In this document: positions 1 through 7,437 of the stretch, one piece after another
Position numbering within the stretch: the first letter of the stretch is position 1
Layout of the letters: the number at the start of each line of letters is the position of its first letter
NCBI GenBank assembly: GCA_023426345.1
Contig: JAFAAX010000001.1
Location: forward strand, 1 to 21,746
Origin: Actinomycetes bacterium
GTDB taxonomy: Bacteria; Actinomycetota; Actinomycetes; Actinomycetales; Actinomycetaceae
DNA length: 21,746 nucleotides
Direction of reading: 5' to 3'
Program-made: the position numbers and the translations under genes
The notes under the pieces: model-generated
What the model was told of the DNA's origin: nothing
Seen by the model: only the letters and a program-made list of their open reading frames with translations
The model's database searches: none

Positions 1-43
1 CCCCCGGGACATCCCCATCCTCGACCCTCAAGGAGGGACGGCC

Positions 44-1150
44 ATGCCCGCAGACACCGCCAAGGGCCTCGGCGCCGCCGAGACCCCGGTCATCGCGGCC
101 CATTCGCTCCGCAAGCACTTCCCGGTCCACGGCCTGGCGAACCGCGGGAAGTCGGTCCACGCCGTGGACGACGTCGACCTCGCGATCCACCGCGGCGAGG
201 TGGTCGCCCTGGTCGGCGAGTCCGGCTCCGGCAAGTCGACGGTCGCGAAGCTGCTGTGCGGGCTGATCCCGCGCACATCGGGCGGCATCGAGCTGGACGG
301 GCGCGCCGTCCGCCTGCGGGGACGGCGCGCCTACCGGCGCTATGTCGGGGACGTCCAGATGATCTTCCAGGACCCCTTCGCCTCCCTCAACGGCATCCAC
401 ACCGTGCGCTACATCCTCAGCCGCGCCGTGCGGATCCACCACCGCGGCCTGTCCGGCCGCGAGGTCGAGCAGCGCGTCCTCGGGCTCCTCTCCCGGGTAT
501 CCCTGGACCCGCCGGAGCGCTGGATCGACAAGTTCCCCCACGAGCTCTCCGGCGGACAGCGCCAACGCGTGTCCATCGCCCGGGCGCTGGCGGCGGAGCC
601 GCGGGTCCTCCTGGCTGACGAGCCGATCTCCATGCTGGACGTGTCCATCCGCCTGGGCATCCTCAACCTGCTGCAGTCCCTGCGCGACGAGGACGGGATC
701 GCGATCCTCTACATCACCCACGACGTGGCCTCCGCCCGCTACTTCGCGGACCGCACGGTCGTCATGTACGCCGGCCGCGTCGTCGAGGAGGGCCCTTCGG
801 AGCGGGTCATCGGCCATCCGTCCCACCCCTACACCCAGCTGCTCATCGCCTCCGCCCCCGATCCCGACCGCCTGGAGTTCTCCACGGTGGGGGAGGACTC
901 GGGGGAGGCGCCCAGCCTCATCGAGCCGCCGTCGGGGTGCCGCTTCCATCCGCGCTGCCCGTTCGCCTTCGACCGCTGCTCGGCGGAGCTGCCGGCCCTC
1001 CTGCCCGTGGGGGCGTCCCCCGGCGGACCCGGCCACGCGGGAAGCGGGGCCGCCCTCGTCGGCGGCATCGATCGGGACGGCCCCGGGGCGGGCGGTGTGC
1101 GATCGGCCTGCTGGCTGGTCGAGGAACCGGAGAGGAGCGCCGTGCGATGA
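44..1150 (+). CDS. Dpp/Opp-type ABC importer ATP-binding protein (DppF/OppF-like)
   Basis: This is one of the two nucleotide-binding subunits of a peptide/nickel-family importer and would power uptake from the inner face of the membrane. The 368-residue protein has Walker A GESGSGKST at about 58-66, a Q-loop Gln at 109, signature LSGGQRQR at 168-175, Walker B VLLADEP at 188-194 and the switch His near 226. The cysteine-bearing tail (FHPRCPFAFDRC) is the Oligo_HPY extension typical of Dpp/Opp ATPases. The Walker B continuation reads DEPISMLD rather than the usual DEPTSALD, which is common in DppF-type subunits. The ATG at 44 has a strong AAGGAGGG about 7 bases upstream. The stop overlaps the ATG of the next permease (ATGA), so the genes are probably translationally coupled. 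Length and domain order are normal. The substrate cannot be read from the ATPase. Confidence 0.93.
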   Translation: MPADTAKGLGAAETPVIAAHSLRKHFPVHGLANRGKSVHAVDDVDLAIHRGEVVALVGESGSGKSTVAKLLCGLIPRTSGGIELDGRAVRLRGRRAYRRYVGDVQMIFQDPFASLNGIHTVRYILSRAVRIHHRGLSGREVEQRVLGLLSRVSLDPPERWIDKFPHELSGGQRQRVSIARALAAEPRVLLADEPISMLDVSIRLGILNLLQSLRDEDGIAILYITHDVASARYFADRTVVMYAGRVVEEGPSERVIGHPSHPYTQLLIASAPDPDRLEFSTVGEDSGEAPSLIEPPSGCRFHPRCPFAFDRCSAELPALLPVGASPGGPGHAGSGAALVGGIDRDGPGAGGVRSACWLVEEPERSAVR

Positions 1151-2127
1151 GGGGTTTCCTGCGCAAGCTCGCCTTCTACGTGTTCACGGCCTGGGCCGCG
1201 ATCACCATCAACTTCCTCATCCCCCGGATGGTGCCCGGCGACCCCGTGCAGTCGCTGATCACCCGCTACCAGGGGCAGCTGAGCACGGACGCGATCCAGT
1301 CGCTGTACGTCCTGTTCGGGCTGGACAAGGACATGTCGCTGTGGGACCAGTACCTCCAGTACTGGGGCCAGCTGTTCCACGGCGACATGGGACTGTCCTT
1401 CACGTTCTTCCCCACCCCGGTCGTCGACGTCGTCGCCCAGTCCCTGCCGTGGACGATCGGGCTGGTCGGCGTCTCCACGGTCATCTCCTTCGTGCTGGGC
1501 ACGCTGGTCGGGGTGTTCCTGGGCTGGCGGCGCGGCACCTGGGCGGATGCGCTGATCCCGTTCACGACGTTCTTCTCCTCCGTCCCCTACTTCTGGATCG
1601 GGCTGATCACGATCGCGGTGTTCGCCGTCGCCTGGCCGGTCCTGCCCGCGGCGGGCGGCTACGACAACGCCCTGATCCCGGCGTGGAACGGGGCCTACCT
1701 GGGGTCCGTCGTCAGCCACGCGATCCTGCCGGCCTTCACGATCGTCCTGAGCTCGATCGCCGGATGGATCCTCGGGATGCGCAACATGATGGTGACCGTG
1801 TCCTCGGAGGACTACGTGACCGTCGCCCACGCCAAGGGCCTGTCCGACCGCCGGGTGATGATGCGCTACGCGGCGCGCAACGCGATCCTCCCCCAGGTCT
1901 CCGGCTTCTCCCTGTCCCTGGGCTTCGTCGTCGGCGGCACGCTGGTCATGGAGATGGTGTTCTCCTACCCGGGCGTCGGCTACGTCCTCTATCAGGCGGT
2001 GCAGGCCAAGGACTACCCCCTCATGCAGGGCGTGTTCCTGGTCATCACGTTCTCCGTCCTGATCGCCAACATCCTGGCCGATGCGCTGTACGCGGTGCTC
2101 GACCCCCGCACGCGAAGCGAGGCCTGA
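1147..2127 (+). CDS. ABC importer permease, DppB/OppB-like
   Basis: This is the first membrane subunit of the importer, 326 residues. It opens with a basic N-terminus and a first membrane helix (FYVFTAWAAITINFLIPRMVPGDP), the usual DppB start, and has about six hydrophobic segments. The EAA-type loop that contacts the ATPase is visible around VTVAHAKGLSDRRVMMRYAARN and is followed by the conserved end (YPLMQGVFLVITFSVLIANILADALYAVLDPRTR). The ATG at 1147 lies inside the stop of the upstream ATPase gene, and the next permease begins one base after this stop. The nearest relatives by motif include both peptide and oligosaccharide transporters of this superfamily, so the cargo is left open. Confidence 0.92.
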   Translation: MRGFLRKLAFYVFTAWAAITINFLIPRMVPGDPVQSLITRYQGQLSTDAIQSLYVLFGLDKDMSLWDQYLQYWGQLFHGDMGLSFTFFPTPVVDVVAQSLPWTIGLVGVSTVISFVLGTLVGVFLGWRRGTWADALIPFTTFFSSVPYFWIGLITIAVFAVAWPVLPAAGGYDNALIPAWNGAYLGSVVSHAILPAFTIVLSSIAGWILGMRNMMVTVSSEDYVTVAHAKGLSDRRVMMRYAARNAILPQVSGFSLSLGFVVGGTLVMEMVFSYPGVGYVLYQAVQAKDYPLMQGVFLVITFSVLIANILADALYAVLDPRTRSEA

Positions 2128-2128
2128 C

Positions 2129-3223
2129 ATGAGCGTCACCCAGGTCGCCGACGCCCCGGTCGTCGCCGCCACCGCCGCCAACGCCGAGGAGCACAAGCGG
2201 GTCCGGTTCGTCTTCCTGCGCAACGGGAAGTCCGCCACCGGCGTCGCCATCCTCCTGTTCTTCACCGTCCTGGCGGTCATCGGACCGTGGATCGCGCCCT
2301 ACGACCCGAACGCTCTGGGCCCGGACACGATGCAGGGGCCCTCGGGCGCCCACTGGCTGGGCACCACGAACACGGGGCAGGACATCTTCTCCCAGATCCT
2401 GGTCGGCACTCGCGGCGTCATGATCGTCGGCTTCACCGCCGGGATCGTCGCCACGACGCTGGCCGTCCTACTGGGCATCACCGCGGGGTTCATCGGCGGC
2501 ATCGGCGACGACCTGCTGTCCGCGCTGGCCAACGTCTTCCTGGTGATCCCCCAGATCCCCCTGGTCATCCTCATCGCCGGGCAGATGACGTCGTCCTCGC
2601 AGCTGGTCATCGCCCTGGTCATCGCCCTGACCGGGTGGGCGTGGGGCGCGAGGGTGCTGCGCGCCCAGACCCTGTCCCTGCGCCAGCGCGACTTCGTGGA
2701 GGCGGCCCGGGCGTCGGGGGAATCCATGCCGCGCATCATCGTCTTCGAGATCCTCCCCAACCTCACGGCCATCATCGCGTCGTCCTTCATCAACACGGTG
2801 ACCGCCGCGGTCCTGGCGGAGGTGACGCTGGCCTTCATCGGCGTCACGTCGATCTCGGACTGGAACTGGGGGACGATCCTGTTCTGGGCCCAGTCCAACC
2901 AGGCCCTGTTCCGCGGCGCCTGGTGGTGGTTCGTCCCCGCCGGCCTGTGCATCGCGATGCTCGGCATGTCCCTGGCCCTCATCAACTTCGGCATCGACGA
3001 GTTCGTCAACCCCCGCCTGCGCTCCACCGGCATGAACGCCCGCGCGCTGCGCCGGCGCGGGATCCGCCCGCGCATCGGCTACACGCCCGTCGCCCACGCG
3101 AGGCCCGCCCATGCGGCGACCGCGCTCCCCTCCCGGGAGGCCACCCAGGACCGGACGGGGACGCCCTCGTCGCGCATGGAACCGCCGGAAGGCACGCACG
3201 GGAAGGAGGGGAGCCGTGGCTGA
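2129..3223 (+). CDS. ABC importer permease, DppC/OppC-like
   Basis: This is the second membrane subunit, 364 residues from ATG 2129. A hydrophilic N-terminus of about 35 residues is followed by a first helix (GVAILLFFTVLAVIGPWIAP), then the characteristic WLGTTNTGQDIFSQ periplasmic-side motif, and an EAA loop near DFVEAARASGESMPRIIVFEILPN. The family core ends at about DEFVNPRLR. Beyond it the protein carries roughly 65 extra residues rich in Arg, Pro, Gly and Ala with no recognisable domain; the last codons overlap the Shine-Dalgarno sequence and GTG start of the next gene. An upstream in-frame ATG at 2081 lies inside dppB and is unlikely to be used. The function follows from the family and the operon position. 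Confidence 0.92.
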   Translation: MSVTQVADAPVVAATAANAEEHKRVRFVFLRNGKSATGVAILLFFTVLAVIGPWIAPYDPNALGPDTMQGPSGAHWLGTTNTGQDIFSQILVGTRGVMIVGFTAGIVATTLAVLLGITAGFIGGIGDDLLSALANVFLVIPQIPLVILIAGQMTSSSQLVIALVIALTGWAWGARVLRAQTLSLRQRDFVEAARASGESMPRIIVFEILPNLTAIIASSFINTVTAAVLAEVTLAFIGVTSISDWNWGTILFWAQSNQALFRGAWWWFVPAGLCIAMLGMSLALINFGIDEFVNPRLRSTGMNARALRRRGIRPRIGYTPVAHARPAHAATALPSREATQDRTGTPSSRMEPPEGTHGKEGSRG

Positions 3224-4337
3224 ACGACCGGCACCCGCAGGCAGCAACGACGACATCGTCCTGGACATCCGCGACCTCCGCGTCGACTACGGGTTCGGAG
3301 AGGATCCCTCCCACGTCCTCAAGGGCGTCGACCTGCAACTGCGGCGCGGGGAGATCCTGGGCCTCGCCGGGGAATCCGGGTGCGGGAAGTCGACGCTCGC
3401 CTACGCGGCGACGCGCCTGCTGCCGCCGCCGGGCATCATCACCGGCGGGCAGGCGGTCTTCACCGGACGCGACGGGACCAGCTACGACATCCTGACGCTC
3501 AGCGACAAGGACCTGCAGCGCTCGCGATGGGAGGAGACGGCGATCGTCTTCCAGGGGGCCATGAACTCTCTGAATCCGGTGCACCGCATCGGCGACCAGA
3601 TCGTCGACGGCATCCTGGCCCACCGCCCCCAGATGGGCCGTCGGGCCGCTGACGAGCGGGCGCGCGAGCTCCTGGACCTGGTCGGCATCGCGCGCGACCG
3701 CGTGCGCGACTACCCCCACCAGCTCTCCGGCGGCATGCGCCAGCGCGCGATGATCGCGATGGCGCTGGCCCTGGACCCCCAGTTGCTCATCATGGACGAG
3801 CCGACGACCGCCCTGGACGTCGTCATGCAGCGTCAGATCATCGCGCGGATCCTGAAGCTGCGCGAGGAGCTCGACTTCTCGGTCATCTTCATCACCCACG
3901 ACGTGTCGCTGCTCATCGAGATGGCGGACCGCATCGCCATCATGTACGCCGGCGAGATCGTCGAGCAGGCGGACGCCGACGACGTCTACCGCCGTCCGCG
4001 ACACCCCTACTCCCGGGCGCTGCTGTCCTCGTTCCCGCCTCTGCGCGGACCCCGCCGGGCGCTGACGGGCATCCCCGGATCGCCGCCGGACTTGTCGCGC
4101 ACGATCACCGGATGCCCCTTCGCGCCGCGATGCCCCTACGCGTTCGACCGCTGCCGGGTGGAGGACCCCCGCCTGGTGCGCCCCGTCGTCGGGCGCGTCG
4201 GAGGTGGCGGAGGCGGCGGCGCGGGCGCGCCGGAGGACCGCTGGGTCGCCTGCCACCTCCAGGACCCCGCCGTGGTGGACGCGCCCGTTCCCCCGGAGCT
4301 CGCGCTGGTTCCCGGGCCGGTGCCCCCGGACCGCTGA
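3216..4337 (+). CDS. ABC importer ATP-binding protein (DppD/OppD-like)
   Basis: This is the second ATPase of the importer, 373 residues from a GTG at 3216 that overlaps the end of the permease gene by 8 bases. The GTG is chosen because AAGGAGGGG lies 4-12 bases upstream and the product starts close to the conserved LDIRDLRVDYG strand. Visible motifs are Walker A GESGCGKST (52-60), signature LSGGMRQR (170-177), Walker B LLIMDEPTTALD (190-201), H-loop His 228 and the Oligo_HPY cysteine tail (CPFAPRCPYAFDRC). A run of seven glycines interrupts the tail near GRVGGGGGGGAGAPED. The SGGMRQR signature and DEPTTALD are typical of DppD rather than DppF. It is the last gene of the operon; no substrate-binding lipoprotein follows. 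Confidence 0.93.
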   Translation: MAERPAPAGSNDDIVLDIRDLRVDYGFGEDPSHVLKGVDLQLRRGEILGLAGESGCGKSTLAYAATRLLPPPGIITGGQAVFTGRDGTSYDILTLSDKDLQRSRWEETAIVFQGAMNSLNPVHRIGDQIVDGILAHRPQMGRRAADERARELLDLVGIARDRVRDYPHQLSGGMRQRAMIAMALALDPQLLIMDEPTTALDVVMQRQIIARILKLREELDFSVIFITHDVSLLIEMADRIAIMYAGEIVEQADADDVYRRPRHPYSRALLSSFPPLRGPRRALTGIPGSPPDLSRTITGCPFAPRCPYAFDRCRVEDPRLVRPVVGRVGGGGGGGAGAPEDRWVACHLQDPAVVDAPVPPELALVPGPVPPDR

Positions 4338-4381
4338 TCACGGGAACGGATCCGTCGGTCGCGGGGGGGTCGCGGGTGGTG

Positions 4382-4488
4382 CGGGTGGTGGATCGGGTGT
4401 GGGCGGTGCGGTGGTCGCGGGTGGTGCGGCGGGCCTGGGGTGCGGGTGGTGCGGTGGTCGCGGGTGGTGGATCGGGCCTGGGCGGTGC
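4382..4488 (+). repeat. G-rich interleaved direct repeats
   Basis: A 28-bp block at 4382-4409 recurs at 4461-4488 with two mismatches. A 22-bp block at 4405-4426 recurs exactly at 4448-4469. The plus strand here is almost all G and T with several GGG runs, so a G-quadruplex is conceivable, although some loops are long. It lies immediately downstream of the last ABC gene. Confidence 0.8.
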
Positions 4489-4518
4489 CGCCCCTCCCTC
4501 CGGAACTCGCCCCCCTCC

Positions 4519-4574
4519 CGCGACTTCGGTCCTCTTTCCCCGCGACTTCGGTTCCCTTCCGCCGTGAGTTCGGT
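4519..4574 (+). repeat. 22-bp-period tandem repeat, left arm (3 units)
   Basis: The core CGCGACTTCGGT occurs at 4519-4530 and 4541-4552. A 10/12 match occurs at 4563-4574. The spacing is exactly 22 bases each time. The intervening bases are pyrimidine-rich and only loosely conserved. The same core appears in reverse complement in the array at 4680-4767. Confidence 0.85.
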
Positions 4575-4587
4575 CCCTGACTGAATC

Positions 4588-4643
4588 GACGAGGGCGACG
4601 CCCCCTCGCGGGACTTCTGGGTCTCGTGGGGGTCGCCCTCGTC
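4588..4643 (+). terminator. GC-rich hairpin between the repeat arms; candidate terminator
   Basis: GACGAGGGCGAC at 4588-4599 is perfectly complementary to GTCGCCCTCGTC at 4632-4643, and the stem continues with CCCCC/GGGGG after a small bulge. It sits between the end of the ABC operon and the convergent tetR, so it could end transcription from either side. There is no U-tract, which is common in actinobacterial terminators. The left arm resembles the ATTGACGAGG motif seen at other gene ends here. Confidence 0.6.
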
Positions 4644-4679
4644 ACCCGCCTCCTCCGAGATGAGGACGAGGCGACCGCC

Positions 4680-4767
4680 ACCGAAGTCGCGGGAGAAGGG
4701 AACCGAACTCGCGGCCGAACAGCACCGAAGTCGCGGGGAAAGAGCACCGAAGTCACGGGCGGGGGAA
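4680..4767 (-). repeat. 22-bp-period tandem repeat, right arm (4 units)
   Basis: Four units begin at 4680, 4702, 4724 and 4746, exactly 22 bases apart. Each starts ACCGAAGTCGCGGG or a close variant and ends with about 8 purine-rich bases. They are the reverse complement of the array at 4519-4574. The last unit overlaps the final codons and stop of the tetR gene. Because 22 is not a multiple of three and the spacing is preserved, selection or expansion at the DNA level is more likely than a coding repeat. Confidence 0.85.
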
Positions 4768-5496
4768 TGAGGACGCTTCGACCGGTTCGGGCAGGCGCAG
4801 CGCGCGCATGAGCGTGGCGACGTCGCGGCGCGCGGCGGCGGCATCCGGGGCGGTCGCCGTCACGCCGTAGGAGGCGCGCAGCGCCAGGAACAGGTCCGGC
4901 ACGGCGAGGCCGGCGTCGGCCCCGCCGGTCTGCTGGGCGTCGGCCAGGAGGGGGGCGATCAGCGCGGTCAGTCGGTCGGCGGCCTGTTCGGAGCCGGGGT
5001 GCCGCGCCGACTCGGCGGCCGTCTCGATGAAGGCGGCGTTGGACAGCGTGAGGTCGAGGAGCTCCCTCCAGACGGCCTCGAAGGGACTGGCCGAGGGCGT
5101 CCCGTCCGCGAGGTCCGCGGCTCCGGCGGGCTCCGCCGCGGTGCTCGCGGCCTCCGACGGGGCTCCGGCCGCTCCCGCGCTCCGGCCGTCCGGCGTCGCG
5201 GCCCGGGCGGCGACCTGCTCGACGCGCGTGAGGTTCTCGTCGAAGACGGCCAGCGCCAAGGCCATGCGCGTGGGGAAGTGGCGGTAGAGGACCCCCTGCC
5301 CGACACCGGCCTCCCGGGCGATGGCCGTCAGGGGAACGAGGAATCCCTGCTCGGCGAACAGGCGACGAGCCGATCGCAGGATGGCCTGCCGGTTCCCGGC
5401 CGCCGCGGCGGGACCGCGGTTCGTCCGAGAGCCCGGGCCGGCGGCCGCTGCGGGGCGGAGCGCGGATTCGGACCGTTTCGACTGTCGTGTGATCAC
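4753..5496 (-). CDS. TetR-family transcriptional regulator
   Basis: This is a likely repressor of the divergent flavoprotein gene. The N-terminal TetR helix-turn-helix is clear: NRQAILRSARRLFAEQGF, then TAIAREAGVGQGVLYRHFPTR. It is followed by a helical ligand-binding region that contains an Ala/Glu/Pro-rich low-complexity stretch. Two GTG codons are possible starts (5502 and 5496). I prefer 5496 (247 residues) because a minus-strand -10 box TATACT ends 7 bases before it, as expected for a leaderless transcript; no Shine-Dalgarno sequence is visible. The open frame continues upstream across the promoter region, but that part is proline/arginine-rich and unlike the family. The 3' end overlaps the repeat array at 4746-4767. 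The ligand is unknown. Confidence 0.85.
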   Translation of the reverse strand: MITRQSKRSESALRPAAAAGPGSRTNRGPAAAAGNRQAILRSARRLFAEQGFLVPLTAIAREAGVGQGVLYRHFPTRMALALAVFDENLTRVEQVAARAATPDGRSAGAAGAPSEAASTAAEPAGAADLADGTPSASPFEAVWRELLDLTLSNAAFIETAAESARHPGSEQAADRLTALIAPLLADAQQTGGADAGLAVPDLFLALRASYGVTATAPDAAAARRDVATLMRALRLPEPVEASSFPRP

Positions 5497-5511
5497 CCGC
5501 ACAAGTATACT
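5482..5511. promoter_or_regulatory. Shared divergent promoter of tetR and the FAD-protein gene
   Basis: The palindrome AGTATACT (5504-5511) reads TATACT on both strands, so it can serve as -10 for both divergent genes. A second palindrome, GTGATCAC (5489-5496), lies 7 bases away and covers the tetR start codon, which makes it a candidate operator. The -35 elements are weak (TGTCGT at 5483-5488 for the plus strand). Confidence 0.5.
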
Positions 5512-5647
5512 GAACCGGACAGCACCATCCGGTTGCTGGGGAGTCGATTGTCGCCCGCCGTCGGGCGGTGGGCGCGCCGCCGATCGCGGCGCAGGACGAC
5601 GAGCTGGGAACGGAACGAAGAACAACGAGGAACGGGGTGGAGTGGGA

Positions 5648-7306
5648 ATGACGGACCAGACCTACGACGTCGTGGTGGTGGGCAGCGGCGCTGCCGCGTT
5701 CGCCACGGCATTGGGCGCGGTGGACGAGGGCCTCAGCGCCCTCATGGTGGAGAGCACGGACCAGTGGGGCGGCAACACCTCGATGAGCGGCGGCGGCATG
5801 TGGCTGCCGAACAATCCGCTGATGAAGCGCGAGGGCGCGGCTGACTCCCGCGAGGAGGCCCTCGACTACATGGAGCAGACGGTGGGCGAGCCCGGTCCGG
5901 CCTCGTCGCGGGCCCGCAAGGAGGCCTTTGTCGACGGGGTGGAGGACCTGGTCCTCACGGCGGAGCGCCATGGGATGCGCTTCATGCGCGATCCCGAGTA
6001 CGCCGACTACTACCCGGAGCTGTCCGGCGGCAAGATCGGGCGGCTCCTGGAGGTCCCCGGCTTCGATGCGAAGCAGCTGGGCGAGTGGGGCGCCAGCCAA
6101 CGGGGCGTCGTCCCGCTGCCGGTGCGCACGAACGACGTGTGGCTGTTGGGCCGCGCGTGGTCCACGCCCGGCGGATTCGCCCGCGGCGCGGAGTTCGTGT
6201 TCCGCACGATCGCGGGCCTGGCCAGCGGCAAGAAGATGATCGGCCTGGGCGGCGCGCTCGCGGGCAGCTACGCGAAGGCCGTCCTGGTGGACGGGCAGGT
6301 CCCGCTGCTGCTCAACACGGCCGCGGTCGGCTTGGAGGTCGAGGGCTCGGGGGCGGACCAGCGCGTCGTCGGCGTGCGGGTCAAGGACGCGTCCGGCCAG
6401 GAGCGCGTCCTGCGCGCCCGGCGTGGCGTGATGCTGGGCGCCGGCGGGTTCGAGTCCAACCAGGAGTGGCGCCACCAGTACCAGGACGTCACGGGCTACA
6501 CGTCCGGCAATCCCGGCAATGTCGGCCTGCCCATCGAGTTCGCGCGCGACCAGGTGGGCGCCGCGCTGGACTACATGGACGACGCCTGGTGGGGCGCGAC
6601 GCTGGCGCCGTTCCAGGAGGGCCCGGCCGGCGGGTTCCTGGTGGGGGAACGGGCCCTGCCGTTCTCGATCATGGTGGACGCGAAGGGCGAGCGCTTCGCC
6701 AACGAGGCCGAGTCCTACATCGACCTGGGCCACCACATGTTGGATCACGACCGGCACGGGGCGTACTGGCTGATCACCGAGGCCCGCTACAACCGGCGCT
6801 ACTTCCGCACGTTCTCGATCCAGCCGGGGCTGACGAAGGGGATGGCGGCCAAGGGCGATCTCCACAAGGCCGCCACCCTGGACGAGCTGGCCGGGAAGAT
6901 CGGCGTGGACCCCGCGACGCTGCGGTCCACCGTCGCGCGCTTCAACGGCTTCGCCCGCACCGGCAAGGATCAGGACTTCCATCGCGGCGATTCGGCCTAC
7001 GACCGCTACTACGGCGATCCGACGATCCGCCCGAACAACAACCTGGCCCCCCTGGAGCACGGGCCGTTCACCGCGTATCGCATCGTCCCCGGGGACCTGG
7101 GGACGAAGGGCGGCCTGGTCACCGACGAGCACGCCCGCGTCCTGCGCGAGGACGGCTCCGTCGTGGACGGCCTCTACGCCGCCGGGAACACGACGGCCGC
7201 CGTGATGGGCCACACCTATCCCGGTCCGGGATCGACGATCGGCCCGGCCTCGGTCTTCGGCCTCATCGGCGCGCGCCACATGGCGACGACTCCGCCGACC
7301 CGCTGA
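5648..7306 (+). CDS. FAD-binding dehydrogenase, 3-ketosteroid-delta1-dehydrogenase-like
   Basis: This is a flavoprotein of the fumarate reductase/KstD superfamily, 552 residues, which would oxidise or reduce a C-C bond using bound FAD. The N-terminal dinucleotide motif is GSGAAA at 12-17, with the acidic strand end at VES (34-36) and the family GGNTSMSGGGMW segment. The C-terminal GHTYPGPGSTIGPASVFG is the KstD type: Tyr524 and Gly528 have the four-residue spacing of the catalytic Tyr and Gly of characterised KstD enzymes. Tyr121/122 and Tyr357 are candidates for the other two catalytic tyrosines. ATG 5648 has GGTGGAG about 7 bases upstream; GTG 5642 is an in-frame alternative. It is divergent from a TetR regulator, and no other steroid-pathway gene is nearby, so the substrate is uncertain. 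A related flavin reductase acting on another enone is possible. Confidence 0.82.
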   Translation: MTDQTYDVVVVGSGAAAFATALGAVDEGLSALMVESTDQWGGNTSMSGGGMWLPNNPLMKREGAADSREEALDYMEQTVGEPGPASSRARKEAFVDGVEDLVLTAERHGMRFMRDPEYADYYPELSGGKIGRLLEVPGFDAKQLGEWGASQRGVVPLPVRTNDVWLLGRAWSTPGGFARGAEFVFRTIAGLASGKKMIGLGGALAGSYAKAVLVDGQVPLLLNTAAVGLEVEGSGADQRVVGVRVKDASGQERVLRARRGVMLGAGGFESNQEWRHQYQDVTGYTSGNPGNVGLPIEFARDQVGAALDYMDDAWWGATLAPFQEGPAGGFLVGERALPFSIMVDAKGERFANEAESYIDLGHHMLDHDRHGAYWLITEARYNRRYFRTFSIQPGLTKGMAAKGDLHKAATLDELAGKIGVDPATLRSTVARFNGFARTGKDQDFHRGDSAYDRYYGDPTIRPNNNLAPLEHGPFTAYRIVPGDLGTKGGLVTDEHARVLREDGSVVDGLYAAGNTTAAVMGHTYPGPGSTIGPASVFGLIGARHMATTPPTR

Positions 7307-7437
7307 GTCCGCTCCATCCCGCCCATTGACGAGGACGGCCCCGCTCGCGCGGGGCGACCCCCTCGCGGAACCCTGGGTTGCGCGAGGGGGTTTCCCCGTC
7401 GCCGGGTGGGTTCCCTCGCTCCGCTGGAACGGTCCGC
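7307..7437 (+). terminator. Terminator region after the flavoprotein gene
   Basis: No gene is seen here. The motif CATTGACGAGGACGGCCCCGC (7324-7344) leads into a hairpin GCCCCGC/GCGGGGC (7338-7344 and 7349-7355). A perfect 10-bp stem CCCCCTCGCG/CGCGAGGGGG follows (7358-7367 and 7381-7390), then TTTCCCC. The second hairpin is the better Rho-independent terminator candidate. The rest, up to the next promoter, is featureless. Confidence 0.7.

Larger units (their letters stand above)
4338..4752. other. Intergenic region without a gene; repeats and hairpin
   Basis: This 415-base stretch between the ABC operon and the convergent tetR gene contains no convincing gene. It holds, in order, a G-rich direct-repeat block, three copies of a 22-bp-period motif, a long GC-rich hairpin, and four copies of the same motif in the opposite orientation. 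Open frames crossing it encode only low-complexity Gly/Arg/Pro sequence. Confidence 0.8.

Noticed and set aside
829..2280. A 483-codon minus-strand open frame
   Set aside because: It is antisense to the dppB-like permease; composition shows it to be a shadow of that gene.
4519..4767. CRISPR array
   Set aside because: The 22-bp units have no unique spacers of normal length between them, the orientation flips midway, and no cas gene is present.
4384..4767. Insertion sequence or integron-type element bounded by the inverted arrays
   Set aside because: There is no transposase or integrase frame between or near the arms, and no target-site duplication could be recognised.
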